From AP-15 sp963845735 (GTDB lineage Bacteria; Pseudomonadota; Alphaproteobacteria; ATCC43930; CGMCC-115725), in the NCBI GenBank assembly GCA_963845735.1, contig CAWJTR010000001.1:124001-188000 (forward strand): DNA of 64,000 nt, read 5' to 3'. Each line of letters opens with the position of its first letter. The stretch's first letter is position 1. This document shows positions 10,332-21,548 of this stretch, one piece after another. The notes under the pieces were generated by a model. It worked only from the letters and a program-made list of their open reading frames with translations, ran no database searches and was not told the DNA's origin. The translations under genes and the position numbers were made by a program.

Positions 10332-10552
10332 GATATTAATGCCAGAGCTTGATTGAGCGTCGGCGATCGTTTCGCCGGCATCTTCGAAGCCGATCAGCCG
10401 GTTAAACTCCGACTTGCTTAAATCGGCACCGATGTCCCACGTCGAGCGCGAACATAGACGTTGTTCGTCAATCTCGACGACAGGCTGGCATTTCGAAGCG
10501 GAAGATCCGCCGTCCGCTACCCCTTTAATCCGCTCTTCCAGATGATTGCCGC

Positions 10553-10885
10553 TCAGGCGCGGACGGGGACGCCTTTTTGCTCCAGGACCTGCTGCAATTC
10601 GCCGGTCTCGTACATCTCGCGGATAATGTCGCAGCCGCCGATAAACTCGCCCTGGACGTAGAGCTGCGGGATCGTCGGCCAGCTCGAGAACTCCTTGATC
10701 CCCTGGCGGATCTGCGGATCGGCGAGGACGTCGACGCCTTTGAACTTGACGCCCAGATGGCCGAGGATCTGCACCACCGCAGCGGAGAACCCGCATTGCG
10801 GGAAAACCGGCGAACCTTTCATGTAGAGAACCACCGGCGTGTCGGTGATCTCCTGGCGGATGCGTTCTTGAACGGTAATGTCCAT
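10553..10885 (-). CDS. grxD: Monothiol glutaredoxin, Grx4/GrxD type
   Basis: A 110-residue protein with the CGFS active site at residues 31-34 (KGSPVFPQCGFS), the glutathione-binding WPTIPQLYV and GGCDIIREM. CGFS glutaredoxins carry a 2Fe-2S cluster with glutathione and often a BolA partner, and act in Fe-S delivery rather than thiol reduction. bolA lies 69 bp upstream on the same strand, the usual alphaproteobacterial pairing behind purL. Confidence 0.95.
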   Translation of the reverse strand: MDITVQERIRQEITDTPVVLYMKGSPVFPQCGFSAAVVQILGHLGVKFKGVDVLADPQIRQGIKEFSSWPTIPQLYVQGEFIGGCDIIREMYETGELQQVLEQKGVPVRA

Positions 10886-10954
10886 GGTGTCGGTCCTCGG
10901 TTTTAGGAAGCTGAGGTGATGACGCTCGGTCTCAATGCTGACTCAAACCCGGGG

Positions 10955-11191
10955 TTAGTCCTCCGGCGCGCCGGTCTGCAGCGCGAGCGCGTGCAGTTCG
11001 TTGCCCATCCGGCCGCGCAACGCCTGGTACACCATCTGATGCTGCTGCACCCGGGTTTTGCCGCGGAAGGCGCCGGAGACGACATGGGCCGCGTAGTGAT
11101 CGCCGTCGCCGCGCAGATCCTCGATTGAGACCTGCGCGTCGGGCAGGCTCTCCTTGATCAGCCGCTCGATCATCGCCGCATCCATTGCCAT
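10955..11191 (-). CDS. BolA family protein, IbaG-like
   Basis: A 78-residue BolA/IbaG-type protein. It has the class-II KH-like fold signature: IERLIKESLPDAQVSIEDL, then GDGDHYAAHVVSGAFRGK and VQQHQMVYQALRGRMG. The conserved histidine in the HYAAHV region is the probable Fe-S ligand shared with the CGFS glutaredoxin encoded next. It follows purL by 15 bp and so probably belongs to the purine transcript. Confidence 0.92.
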   Translation of the reverse strand: MAMDAAMIERLIKESLPDAQVSIEDLRGDGDHYAAHVVSGAFRGKTRVQQHQMVYQALRGRMGNELHALALQTGAPED

Positions 11192-11206
11192 CGCCCGATC
11201 CCTCGC

Positions 11207-13400
<2,194 letters not shown>

Positions 13401-13401
<1 letters not shown>

Positions 13402-14093
13402 TACAGCGCGCTCACCAGCCCGGTGAACAAGGCTTGGCCGTCGGTACCGCCAAGCAACGGGTCGGTGGCGTTTTCCGGGTGCGGCATCAGGCCGAGCACG
13501 GTGCGGCCGACATTGAAGATGCCGGCGATAGAGCGCGCTGAGCCGTTGAAGTTTTCCACGTCGGAGAGACTGCCGTCAGCGCCGCAATAGCGGAAGGCAA
13601 TCAGCTCCTCGCCCTCGAGCCGGTCGAGCGTGTCGGGATCGGCGGTGTAGTTGCCGTCGTGATGCGCGACCGGTACCCGGATCGTCTGGCCAGAATCGTA
13701 GCCGCAGGTGAAGATGGTCTGATTATTCTCGACCCTCATATGAATGTCGCGGCAGGTAAAGCGCAGAGACCGGTTCGGCAATAGCGCGCCAGGCAGCATG
13801 CCGGCCTCGGTCAGTATCTGAAAGCCGTTGCAGATGCCGAGTACCGGCGTGCCTCTGTCGGCCTGGGCACGCACCTCGCGCATGAGGGGCGAATGCGCCG
13901 CCATTGCCCCGCAGCGCAGGTAATCACCGTATGCGAAGCCGCCGGGCAATACGATCAGGTCGACAGGCGGCAAGGTGCTGTCGCGGTGCCAGACGTGAAT
14001 TGGCTCATGCCCGGTGGCGCGATACAGCGCGGCACAGACATCGCGCTCCCGGTTTGAACCGGGGAAGATGACGACGGCGGCTCTCATCGACAT
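13401..14093 (-). CDS. purQ: Phosphoribosylformylglycinamidine synthase glutaminase subunit PurQ
   Basis: A 230-residue class-I glutamine amidotransferase: nucleophile Cys88 in VLGICNGFQ, His205 and Glu207 in LMPHPENATDP, and the N-terminal VIFPGSNRERD. It supplies ammonia to PurL. It is intact and coupled to purL (TAG stop and GTG start share a base). Its start faces the histidine kinase across 185 bp, so unlike in the usual purS-purQ-purL order it probably has its own promoter. Confidence 0.95.
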
Positions 14094-14237
14094 GCCTCGG
14101 GGAGACTGGCTGTCAAATACGCCCCGCCGCCGCAGCGTTCAAGCCGGTGAATGGAACCTTGCGGCTTGGGGCATGTTCACCAAGCTGAGCCGCTGGGGTC
14201 TGTACCGGAGAGGCTCAATGCGCCTGCGCGCAGGGTG

Positions 14238-14243
14238 TATAAT
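14238..14243 (+). promoter_or_regulatory. Candidate -10 element for the histidine kinase
   Basis: A perfect TATAAT lies 36 bases upstream of the proposed kinase start within the purQ-kinase divergent gap. The matching -35 position (TCAATG at 14215) is poor. This is a plausible but unproven promoter. Confidence 0.35.
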
Positions 14244-14278
14244 GGGGCCGTTTTCTGCGGCTTAAGCAGAGGTTGGCA

Positions 14279-16322
14279 GTGGATTTGCTCGCAACCGGCC
14301 GGTCCTCCCCAGTTGATTACTCGCCACTTGATTGGAGATTTCGGCAACTCCTCGAAGCATTGCCGGCCGCGGTTTATACGACCGACGCAGAAGGCCGCAT
14401 CACGTTCTACAATCAAGCCGCGATCGAGTTCTCAGGGCGCACGCCAGAATTAGGCAAGGATCGCTGGTGCATCAGCTCGCGGCTCCATTGGCGCTGACGG
14501 CAGGCCGATGCGCCATGATGAATGCCCGATGGCGGTCGCGCTCAAGGACGACCGGCCGGTCCGCGGCGTCGAGGCGATCATGGAGCGGCCGGATGGCGCC
14601 CGCGTCCATTTCATCCCGTTTCCGACGCCGCTTCACGATGCGTCCGGTGCGCTGATTGGCGCGGTCAACATGCTGGTCGACATCACCGACCGAAAAAAAG
14701 CGGAGGAAGCCAAGCAGCAGCTCAACGAGACTCTCGAGCAGCGGGTCGAAGAGCGCACGCGGGAAATGGCAGAAGCCTTCGACCGGCTGCGGGTCAGCGA
14801 AGAGCGGTTCCGGTTACTGGTTCAGGGCGTGACCGATTATGCGATCTTTATGCTCGACCCCGACGGCTCTGTGACCAATTGGAACCTCGGCGCCGAGCGG
14901 ATCTACGGCTATTCCGCCGCGGAAATCGTCGGCTCTCATTTCTCGCGCTTCCATAACGAAAAAGATCGACAGAGGCGGCTTCCCGAAATCGCGCTCGACA
15001 CCGCCAGGCGCACCGGCAGGTACGAAGGCGAAGGTTGGCGCGTGCGCAAGGATGGGACGACCCTCTGGGTCAGCGCCATAATCGACGCGATCCACGACGA
15101 CGCCGGAAAGTTGGTCGGTTTCGCTAAGATCACCCGCGATCTGACCGAGAGGCGGGCGGCCGACGAGCAGCTGCGGCAGGCGCAGAAGATGGAGGCCGTT
15201 GGCCAGCTGACCGGCGGCGTCGCCCATGATTTCAATAATCTGCTGACCGCGATTATCGGCAATCTCGAGATGCTGGCAACTGCGTTGCCTGAGCGCAGCG
15301 CGGCCAAGCGCTATGCCGAGGCGGCGTTGCGCGCGGCGGCGCGCGGCGGGCGATTGACGGAACACCTGCTGGCCTTTTCGCGCCGCCAGGAGATTCGGCC
15401 GCAGACCGTCAGCGTCAACGACATCCTCAGCGAGACCTTGATCTTGTGCCAGAAGACGGTCGGCGAAGGGGTCGAACTCGAGGTCCGTCTCCAACCCGGG
15501 ATATGGGCCTGCCATATCGATCCGGCCCAGTTCGAGGCGGCCATACTCAACCTCGCAGCCAATGCCCGCGATGCTATGTGCCGGTCGGGCCGGCTGACGA
15601 TAGCCACCGAGAACGTCACTGCCGGCGACGGCGAGGGTATCGATCTGATCGCTGGCGAGTATGTGGTTGTCTCGGTCACCGACGCCGGGTGCGGGATGAC
15701 CGCCGATGAGCTGGCGCGAGCTTTCGAGCCGTTCTTCACGACGAAGGAAGTCGGCAAGGGCACCGGGCTCGGCCTCAGCCAGGTCTACGGCTTCGCCAAG
15801 CAATCGGGTGGCACCGCGCGCATCGAGAGCAGAAGGGGCGTCGGCACCACGGTCCGCATCTACATGCCGCGAGATAATGGTCCTCTGGCCGCAAATGCTA
15901 CGCCGGCGGACGGGCGCTCCGGTGCGGCAACAGGCGGTAAGACGATACTGGTCGTCGAAGACGACCCGGACGTCCGCGAAATGATCGTCGGCATGCTTTC
16001 GGATCTCGGTTATCGGACATTGGTCGCGCGAACCGGTCCCGAGGCTTTGGCCATCCTCGATCAGGAGGGCTCTGTTGACCTGCTGTTCACCGATGTCGTC
16101 ATGCCGGCCGGCATCAGTGGCATCGATCTGGCGCGCGCTGCGGCCCGATCGCGGCCCGATCTGAAAATCCTGTTGACCTCGGGCTATGCCGGCTCCGAGC
16201 CCGAAGCGCAATCGGCACGGCGGGAATTCCCGTTTATCGCAAAACCATACCGGACCCCGGCGCTGGCCAGAAAGCTTAGGGAGGTCCTTGCCGGGCCGCC
16301 GTTTCGCCAACGGTGGGCGTGA
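14279..16322 (+). pseudogene. Hybrid sensor histidine kinase: PAS-PAS-HisKA-HATPase-receiver, frame broken once
   Basis: Domains in order: PAS1 (ALPAAVYTTDAEGRITFYN), a coiled-coil stretch, PAS2 (VTDYAIFMLDPDGSVTNWN), HisKA with the phospho-acceptor His in GGVAHDFNNLL, and HATPase with NLAANARDAM, DAGCGM and GTGLGLSQV. A C-terminal receiver follows with EDDPD, the phospho-acceptor Asp in LLFTDVVMPAG and Lys in FIAKPYR. No membrane segment, so a cytosolic sensor. GTG 14279 has AGAGG at suitable spacing; TTG 14273 is the alternative. PAS1 breaks near 14490, where one surplus base restores the expected LHWADGRPMRHDECPMAVAL-like match. Its end overlaps the purS 3' end by 47 bp on the other strand. 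Confidence 0.85.
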
Positions 16323-16554
16323 TCTCGATCGTGTAGTCCTCGATTACCGGATTGGCGAGCAATCCGCGGCACATCGCCTCGACCTGTTGGCGAGCGGCGG
16401 TGGCATCGGTCTCCGCGAGATCGAGCTCTATCAGCTTGCCCTGGCGCACCCCCCCGATCCCGGCGAAGCCCAAGGAGGCGAGCGCGTTGCCGATCGCCGC
16501 GCCTTGTGGATCGAGCACGCTGGGCTTGAGGGTGACATAAACGCGCGCTTTCAT
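16276..16554 (-). CDS. purS: Phosphoribosylformylglycinamidine synthase subunit PurS
   Basis: A 92-residue PurS (family usual length about 80-90): KARVYVTLKPSVLDPQG at the start, then IGNALASLGF and VRQGKLIELDL. The dimeric small subunit bridges PurQ and PurL for ammonia transfer. Residues 80-92 are an extra tail whose DNA overlaps the end of the convergent kinase. It is separated from purQ by that whole kinase gene, which is not the normal layout. Confidence 0.93.
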   Translation of the reverse strand: MKARVYVTLKPSVLDPQGAAIGNALASLGFAGIGGVRQGKLIELDLAETDATAARQQVEAMCRGLLANPVIEDYTIEITPTVGETAARQGPP

Positions 16555-16635
16555 GGCGATTGCCGTCGCTGCGATAATCTTACTTGCAATATATGATAAG
16601 CCCAGCCCGAGGAGACCATTCCGGCTGGCGTATTG

Positions 16636-17385
16636 TCACCCCGGGCCCACATTCTGCCACGGCGTCAACTGCGGTTGCCATCCGGCAAAGCGGAAATGCG
16701 CGTGGCGGCCCGGCTCGTTGCGAGCCGGAAGCGCGATCAGCGCGCTCGACACCGTGCCGTAGCCATCCGTGCGAAAACGCATCGCCGCCGTCGCCGGTTC
16801 ACCCGGCGGGGCCCGGGTACTGCCGAGAAGCTCCTGCCAGGCGGCCCAATCGTCGCGATCGGGCTCCGGCGCCGGCCACTCGCGAAAGGCCGGCAACGCC
16901 AGTTCAAGGCGCCGCGTGCCGAGATCGTCGACATCGCCGGCGGCGACCATCGACAGGCCCTCCTTCAGCGGGCGAACCTCGATGCGAGGGCCGCCAGCAT
17001 GGCGCAGCCAGAACGCGTCGCGCTCGTCGGCGACGACCAGGTTAAAGGTGCGGTAGGAATCGGGGTCGAGATCAGCCAGGGCATAGGCGGCCGCGATGGC
17101 GTCAGCGTGGTCCAGCGCTTCGAGCACGAGTTCGCCGCGCGATCGCCGGCCCGGCGCGGGGCCGAGCGAGCCCGTCCGGTTGAGCACCGCGGCGGCGACG
17201 CCCCAATCATTGATCCCGAGCCATGATCCGCCGGCGAGGACGTCGAGCCCGGCCACCACCTCCGGCCGATCGGGCCAATGCCGGCCGGGCGGCTTCCATG
17301 GCCGGTCGATCATCTCGTCGCGATTGGCGCCGATCAGAACCGGCCAGCGGTGGTCGGGCCGGCGCAGAATCACCACGGTGCACAT
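16636..17385 (-). CDS. NRDE/TANGO2 family protein
   Basis: A 249-residue protein with Cys2 and the family hallmark NRDE at residues 21-24 (VLIGANRDEMIDRPW), followed by LAGGSWLGINDWGVAAAVLNR and SRGELVLEAL. The N-terminal Cys and overall layout resemble Ntn hydrolases, but no catalytic activity is established. TANGO2 homologues are linked to haem or lipid handling in eukaryotes. It sits where purC is normally found in this gene block. Confidence 0.88.
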   Translation of the reverse strand: MCTVVILRRPDHRWPVLIGANRDEMIDRPWKPPGRHWPDRPEVVAGLDVLAGGSWLGINDWGVAAAVLNRTGSLGPAPGRRSRGELVLEALDHADAIAAAYALADLDPDSYRTFNLVVADERDAFWLRHAGGPRIEVRPLKEGLSMVAAGDVDDLGTRRLELALPAFREWPAPEPDRDDWAAWQELLGSTRAPPGEPATAAMRFRTDGYGTVSSALIALPARNEPGRHAHFRFAGWQPQLTPWQNVGPG

Positions 17386-17484
17386 TCAGTCTCTGACATT
17401 CCTGGCTTGCCGCCGTAAAATCGTCGCGCCATATCGCGGGAAGCGACGATCGCGCCGCGCCGCATTGCTCAAGGTGAGCCGACC

Positions 17485-17807
17485 ATGCCTATCTTTGCCG
17501 ACCGTGAGAAGGAATTCGAGAACCGGTTCAAGCACGACGAGGAATTCAGGTTCAAGGTCACTGCCCGCCGCAATCGGCTGTTGGGACTGTGGGCGGCGCA
17601 GCATTCTCGGGCTCCTGGCGAACTCCGCCGAGGAGTACGCCAGCGAAGTCGTTCACGCGCAGTTCGAACCGGGCGGCGATAAGAACGTCGTCGATAAGCT
17701 CGCCGCCGACCTGGGCGCCAAGGACCCGACCATCACTCACGGCCCGCATCACCTTCGAACTCGAGCACTTCGCCGAACAGGCAAGGCAGCAGCTGCTGAA
17801 AGAGTAG
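17485..17807 (+). pseudogene. DUF1476 F1-ATPase inhibitor (zeta subunit), two frame breaks
   Basis: Starts MPIFADREKEFENRFKHDEE and continues TARRNRLLGLWAA, unmistakable for the alphaproteobacterial DUF1476 family, whose members include the zeta inhibitor of F1Fo-ATPase. The match continues one frame over with LGLLANSAEEYASEVV and DKLAADLGAKDPTIT, then in a third frame with ARITFELEHFAEQARQQLL to the stop at 17805-17807. Repaired length about 107 residues, as usual. The two breaks are near 17600 and 17740. It is a strong taxonomic marker. Confidence 0.88.
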
Positions 17808-17811
17808 GAGA

Positions 17812-18691
17812 TCACACCGGCCGGTCGCCCTTGACCGTGACCCGGTTGCCCGAGCGCGTGTGCGGCCAATAATCCCACATCGCGTGGTGCTGGACGCAGC
17901 GATTATCCCAGAAGGCGATCGAATTTTCCTGCCAGCGGAAGCGGCACTGGAACAGCGGGTTCGCCATGTGCTCGTATAGATAGTTTAGGATACCCTCGCT
18001 CTCGTCGATCGGAATGCCGAGGATGCGCCGGGTGAAGCCCTTGTTGACATAGAGCGCCTTCCGCCGCGTAACCGGGTGCGTGCGTACGACCGGATGCTCG
18101 GCGCGCGGGTATTCCGGTTTGTCGGCGATGCCGTAATTCGCATATTGGCCGCGATAATGGTCGCCGCTGTGCTCCGCGGTCAGCCCGTCGAGATAAGCCT
18201 TCATCCGGTCCGACAGCGCGTCGTAGGCGGCATACATGCTGGCGAACAGGGTGTCGCCGCCATGCGGTGGGCATTTGCGGATATAGAGGATGCTGCCCAT
18301 CGGCGGCTCGGGGTCGCAGGAAACATCGCTGTGCCATCCCTCGCCATTGGCGCGCGGCGAATCCTTGTCGGCGTGAATGATCATCAATTCGGGCTTGCCC
18401 GGTGCGGACGGCGCCGCCGGGTGGATGTGCAGATCGCCGAACAGTCGGCCGAAAGCGAGGTGCTGATCTTCGGTCAGATGTTGGTCGCGGAAGAAGATCA
18501 CCAAATTCTCCGCCAGGGCGCGATGGAGTCTCGTCGAGGGTCCGGTTGCCGAGCGGCTTCGACAGATCGACGCCACCGATTTCGCCGCCGATGATCGGCG
18601 TCAGCTTGTCGATGGTGATCGTGTCATACGGGCCGGCATCATCGGCGGTATATTTGATGCGGGGTCCGTCGCGGCGTCGTAACGAGCTCAT
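17812..18691 (-). pseudogene. TauD/TfdA-family Fe(II)/2-oxoglutarate dioxygenase, frame broken once
   Basis: About 293 residues when joined. The iron facial triad is visible: GWHSDVSCD (HxD) and the distal His in VQHHAMWDYW, plus the 2-oxoglutarate Arg in NRVTVKGDRP. The N-terminus (TITIDKLTPIIGGEIGGVDLSK) is in one frame; the rest resumes at HRALAENLVIFFRDQ after about 18535. Family members attack taurine, 2,4-D and similar substrates. GGAGGAACGAA precedes ATG 18691. It follows purB by 21 bp. Confidence 0.87.
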
Positions 18692-18712
18692 TTCGTTCCT
18701 CCTTCTTGTTGG

Positions 18713-20008
18713 CTATTCGCCGAAGACTCGGCGGAAAATTGTGTCGACATGCTTGAAATGATAACCGGTGTCGAACAGACCGTCGATCGTCTGCGGGTCG
18801 AGAAAACGGGCGATTTCCGGATCGCGCTTCAACAAATCGGCGAAGCGACCCTCGCCGTGCCAGGCGGCCATCGCGTGGCGCTGAACGGCGGCGTAGGCGT
18901 CCTCGCGGCTCATCCCGGCCTGGGTCAGCGCCAGCAGCACGCGCTGGGAATCGACAAGGCCACCTAGGGATTCGAGGTTCTCGCGCATCCGTTCGGGATA
19001 GACCACCAGCCGGTCGATCAGCCCGGTCAGCCGCGCCAGCGCGAAATCGAGTGCCACCGTCGCGTCGGGAGCGATGACCCGTTCGACCGAGGAATGGGAA
19101 ATATCGCGCTCGTGCCACAACGCGACATTTTCGAGCGCGGGGATCACCGTCGAACGGATCAGCCGAGAGAGCCCGGTCAGGTTCTCCGCCAGCACCGGGT
19201 TGCGTTTGTGCGGCATCGCCGAGGAGCCCTTTTGCCCGGGCGCGAAATACTCCTCGGCTTCGCGCAATTCGGTGCGCTGAAGATGGCGAATCTCGGTAGC
19301 TAGCCGTTCGATCCCGGCGGCGATCAATGCCAGGGTCATGAAATACTGCGCGTGACGGTCGCGCGGGATCACCTGGGTCGAAATCGGCTCGGGTTCGAGC
19401 CCCAGCTGTTTGGCGACATGGGCCTCGACCGCCGGATCGATATTGGCGAAGGTCCCGACTGCCCCCGAGATCGCGCAGGTCGCCACCTCCTTGCGCGCGG
19501 CGAGGAGCCGATCACGATTTCGGGCGAATTCGGCATAGTGTCCGGCGAGCTTGAGGCCAAAGGTCGTCGGCTCGGCGTGGATGCCATGGCTGCGTCCGAC
19601 CGTCGGCGTGTATTTGTGCTCGAAGGCGCGCCTTTTCAGCGCCGCTAACAGTCCGTCGAGATCGGCGAGGAGTAGGTCCGCCGCCTCTTTCAGCTGGACC
19701 GCAAAGCAGGTGTCGAGCACATCGCTCGAGGTCATCCCCTGATGCACAAAGCGCGCCTCGGGGCCGACATGCTCGGCGAGGTTGGTCAGAAAGGCGATCG
19801 TCTCGTGATGGACCTCGCGCTCGATCTCGCGGATGCGATCGACCTCGAATGCGCCGCGCTCGCGAACCGCTTTCGCCACGCCCTCCGGGATGACGCCGAG
19901 CTGTTCCTGCGCCTCGCAGGCGTAGATCTCGATATCGAGCTGGATGCGGAAATAGTTTTCCGGCGCCCAGATACGGGTCATCGCTGGCCGGCTGTAGCGC
20001 GGGATCAT
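18713..20008 (-). CDS. purB: Adenylosuccinate lyase
   Basis: A 431-residue fumarase/aspartase-superfamily enzyme with the signature SSAMPHKRNP and catalytic regions VGRSHGIHAEPTTFG and FVHQGMTSSDVLDTC. It cleaves SAICAR and adenylosuccinate to release fumarate in purine synthesis. It is full length and intact. ATG 20008 overlaps the stop of the upstream acetyltransferase (ATGA), so the two are translationally coupled. Confidence 0.96.
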   Translation of the reverse strand: MIPRYSRPAMTRIWAPENYFRIQLDIEIYACEAQEQLGVIPEGVAKAVRERGAFEVDRIREIEREVHHETIAFLTNLAEHVGPEARFVHQGMTSSDVLDTCFAVQLKEAADLLLADLDGLLAALKRRAFEHKYTPTVGRSHGIHAEPTTFGLKLAGHYAEFARNRDRLLAARKEVATCAISGAVGTFANIDPAVEAHVAKQLGLEPEPISTQVIPRDRHAQYFMTLALIAAGIERLATEIRHLQRTELREAEEYFAPGQKGSSAMPHKRNPVLAENLTGLSRLIRSTVIPALENVALWHERDISHSSVERVIAPDATVALDFALARLTGLIDRLVVYPERMRENLESLGGLVDSQRVLLALTQAGMSREDAYAAVQRHAMAAWHGEGRFADLLKRDPEIARFLDPQTIDGLFDTGYHFKHVDTIFRRVFGE

Positions 20009-20765
20009 GATCGCCGCGCCTCTGGCGGAGACAGCGGTTTCGCCATCAACACCTCATCCCAATAATGCCCATCCTGCTTCAGAGAATTCTTCTCGATCCC
20101 ATACTCGATGAAGCCGAGGCTGTCATATAGGCGTCGCGCCGGCTCGTTGCCGCTGACTGCGGTCAGCTGGATCAATTCGACGTGCTGACTCGCGTGGTCG
20201 ATTACCGCCTCGGCGAGCTGTTTTCCGACGCCGGTCTTTCTGGATCGCCCCGCCTCTGACGGAGACAGCGGTTTCGCCATCAACACCTCATCCCAATAAT
20301 GTCCATCTTGCTTCAGAGAATTCTTCTCGATCCCATACTCGATGAAGCCGAGGCTGTCATATAGGCGCCGCGCCGGTTTATTGCCGCTGACACACCGTTA
20401 ACTGGACCAACTCCGACGCACTGGCTCGCGTGGTCGATTACCGCCTTGGCGAGCTGCTTTCCGACGCCGGCCTTTCTCGCCCCCGGTCGAACATACATTC
20501 CCCAGAGAACCCCTTTATGGGCCTCTTTTCGGCCTTGTCTGATAAAAAAACCGGCGGTCCCGACTAGATCGGTGCCATCGAAAGCGCCGAATACCACAGA
20601 GCTTTCGAGCCGGTCCGCAAACCACGTCAGGGCCTCGGCATGTTCTGCCTCGAAGGTGCTGCCAAATGCTTCCGGGCTGAGCTTCAGCGCCTCAAGTCGG
20701 ATGTCTCGATACAAGGCGGCATCCACCGGCAACAATCGCCGCACCTCGATCCCGGCGACTCGCAC
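20005..20765 (-). pseudogene. GNAT N-acetyltransferase with duplicated C-terminal half, frame broken in the first copy
   Basis: Starts at GTG 20765, directly behind the pseudouridine synthase stop. Residues 1 to about 100 are a normal GNAT N-terminus (LPVDAALYRDIRLEALKLSP, then VLWGMYVRPGARKAGVGKQL, the acetyl-CoA loop). The second half, from GVGKQLAKAVIDHAS to DEVLMAKPLSP, is present twice in tandem. The upstream copy has a frame break near 20395-20430; the downstream copy is clean (VSGNEPARRLYDSLGF, YWDEVLMAKPL). A single copy would give an ordinary protein of about 170 residues. Confidence 0.8.
20016..20483. repeat. Direct tandem duplication, unit about 234 bp
   Basis: Copy 1 spans about 20016-20249 and copy 2 about 20250-20483, directly adjacent. 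Long stretches are near identical (for example around 20029-20110 against 20263-20344). They diverge most at 20385-20435, where copy 2 carries small indels. The unit is 78 codons and stays in frame in the acetyltransferase gene. Confidence 0.85.
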
Positions 20766-20766
20766 G

Positions 20767-21453
20767 TCACAAGCGCTCCATCGAATTTTCGCCGGCCGGA
20801 TCATAGCCGAGGCGGACCAAGGCGGCGAGCATGTGCGGGGGCACCGGTGCGGTGACCTCGATCGGAGGCTTCCCCGGATAGAGCGGCAATGCGATCGAGC
20901 GGGCGTGGAGCAGCAAAGGCCCCTCAGCGCCTTCTCGGCCGTAGACAGGATCGCCGACAACCGGGCAGCCAGTGCCGCGCAATGGACGCGGATCTGGTGG
21001 GTGCGGCCGGTGCGCGGGCGCAATTCCAGCCAGGCGCCTTCGTCGGCGGCGCCCAAGACACGGTAATCGGTGACGGCCCGTTGTCCCTCGGGATCGGCCG
21101 CCATCCGCCATCCGCTGCCGCGAGCGAGCTTTCTGAGCCCGCTGTCGATCCGGCCCTGGTCTTGGGGCGGCCGGCCCTCGACGACGGCCCAATAGACTTT
21201 CTCGACCTTGCCTTCGGCGAACAATGCGCCGAGCGCGCCGCAACGCCTTGGGATGACGGCCGAGGACGAGACAGCCGCTAGTGTCGCGGTCGAGCCGGTG
21301 GGCGAGGGCAGGAGGGTGTGGGAGGCCGAAACGCAGCGCATCAAAGCCGCTTTCGAGATTGGGACCGCCGCCGGGACCGGGATGCACCGCGATCCCGGCC
21401 GGCTTGTCGATGACCAGGATCAGCCCGTCGCGATAGAGGACCCGACCGACCAG
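20767..21453 (-). pseudogene. RluA-family pseudouridine synthase, two frame breaks
   Basis: It carries the RluA catalytic motif HRLDRDTSGC, the N-terminal VLYRDGLILVIDKPAGIAVHPG, and the C-terminal RTGRTHQIRVHCA followed by GCPVVGDPVYG. These sit in three successive frames, with shifts near 21240 and 20965. The enzyme isomerises uridines in rRNA or tRNA. No S4 domain. No ATG or GTG is in frame at the N-terminus; CTG 21453 only marks where homology begins. The REP-like dyad lies immediately upstream. The stop almost abuts the acetyltransferase start. Confidence 0.8.
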
Positions 21454-21460
21454 CGGCGGC

Positions 21461-21498
21461 CCCTCACCCCGGCCCTTTCCCCGCGAGTGGGGTGAGGG
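21461..21498. repeat. REP-like palindromic element
   Basis: Perfect 10-bp arms CCCTCACCCC (21461-21470) and GGGGTGAGGG (21489-21498) flank an 18-base loop containing CCCCGCGAG. This wording resembles short palindromic elements scattered between genes in many proteobacteria. It lies between the PEP mutase-family gene and the pseudouridine synthase gene. Confidence 0.65.
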
Positions 21499-21548
21499 AG
21501 CGAGGACGGGCCGCGATCGCACCGTCCGGCCTCGGCGGTGAACTTCCG

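Noticed and set aside
14814..16310. A 498-codon open frame antisense to the histidine kinase
   Set aside because: The plus strand carries all kinase motifs in order; the antisense frame has only composition-driven openness in GC-rich DNA and no family-like content.
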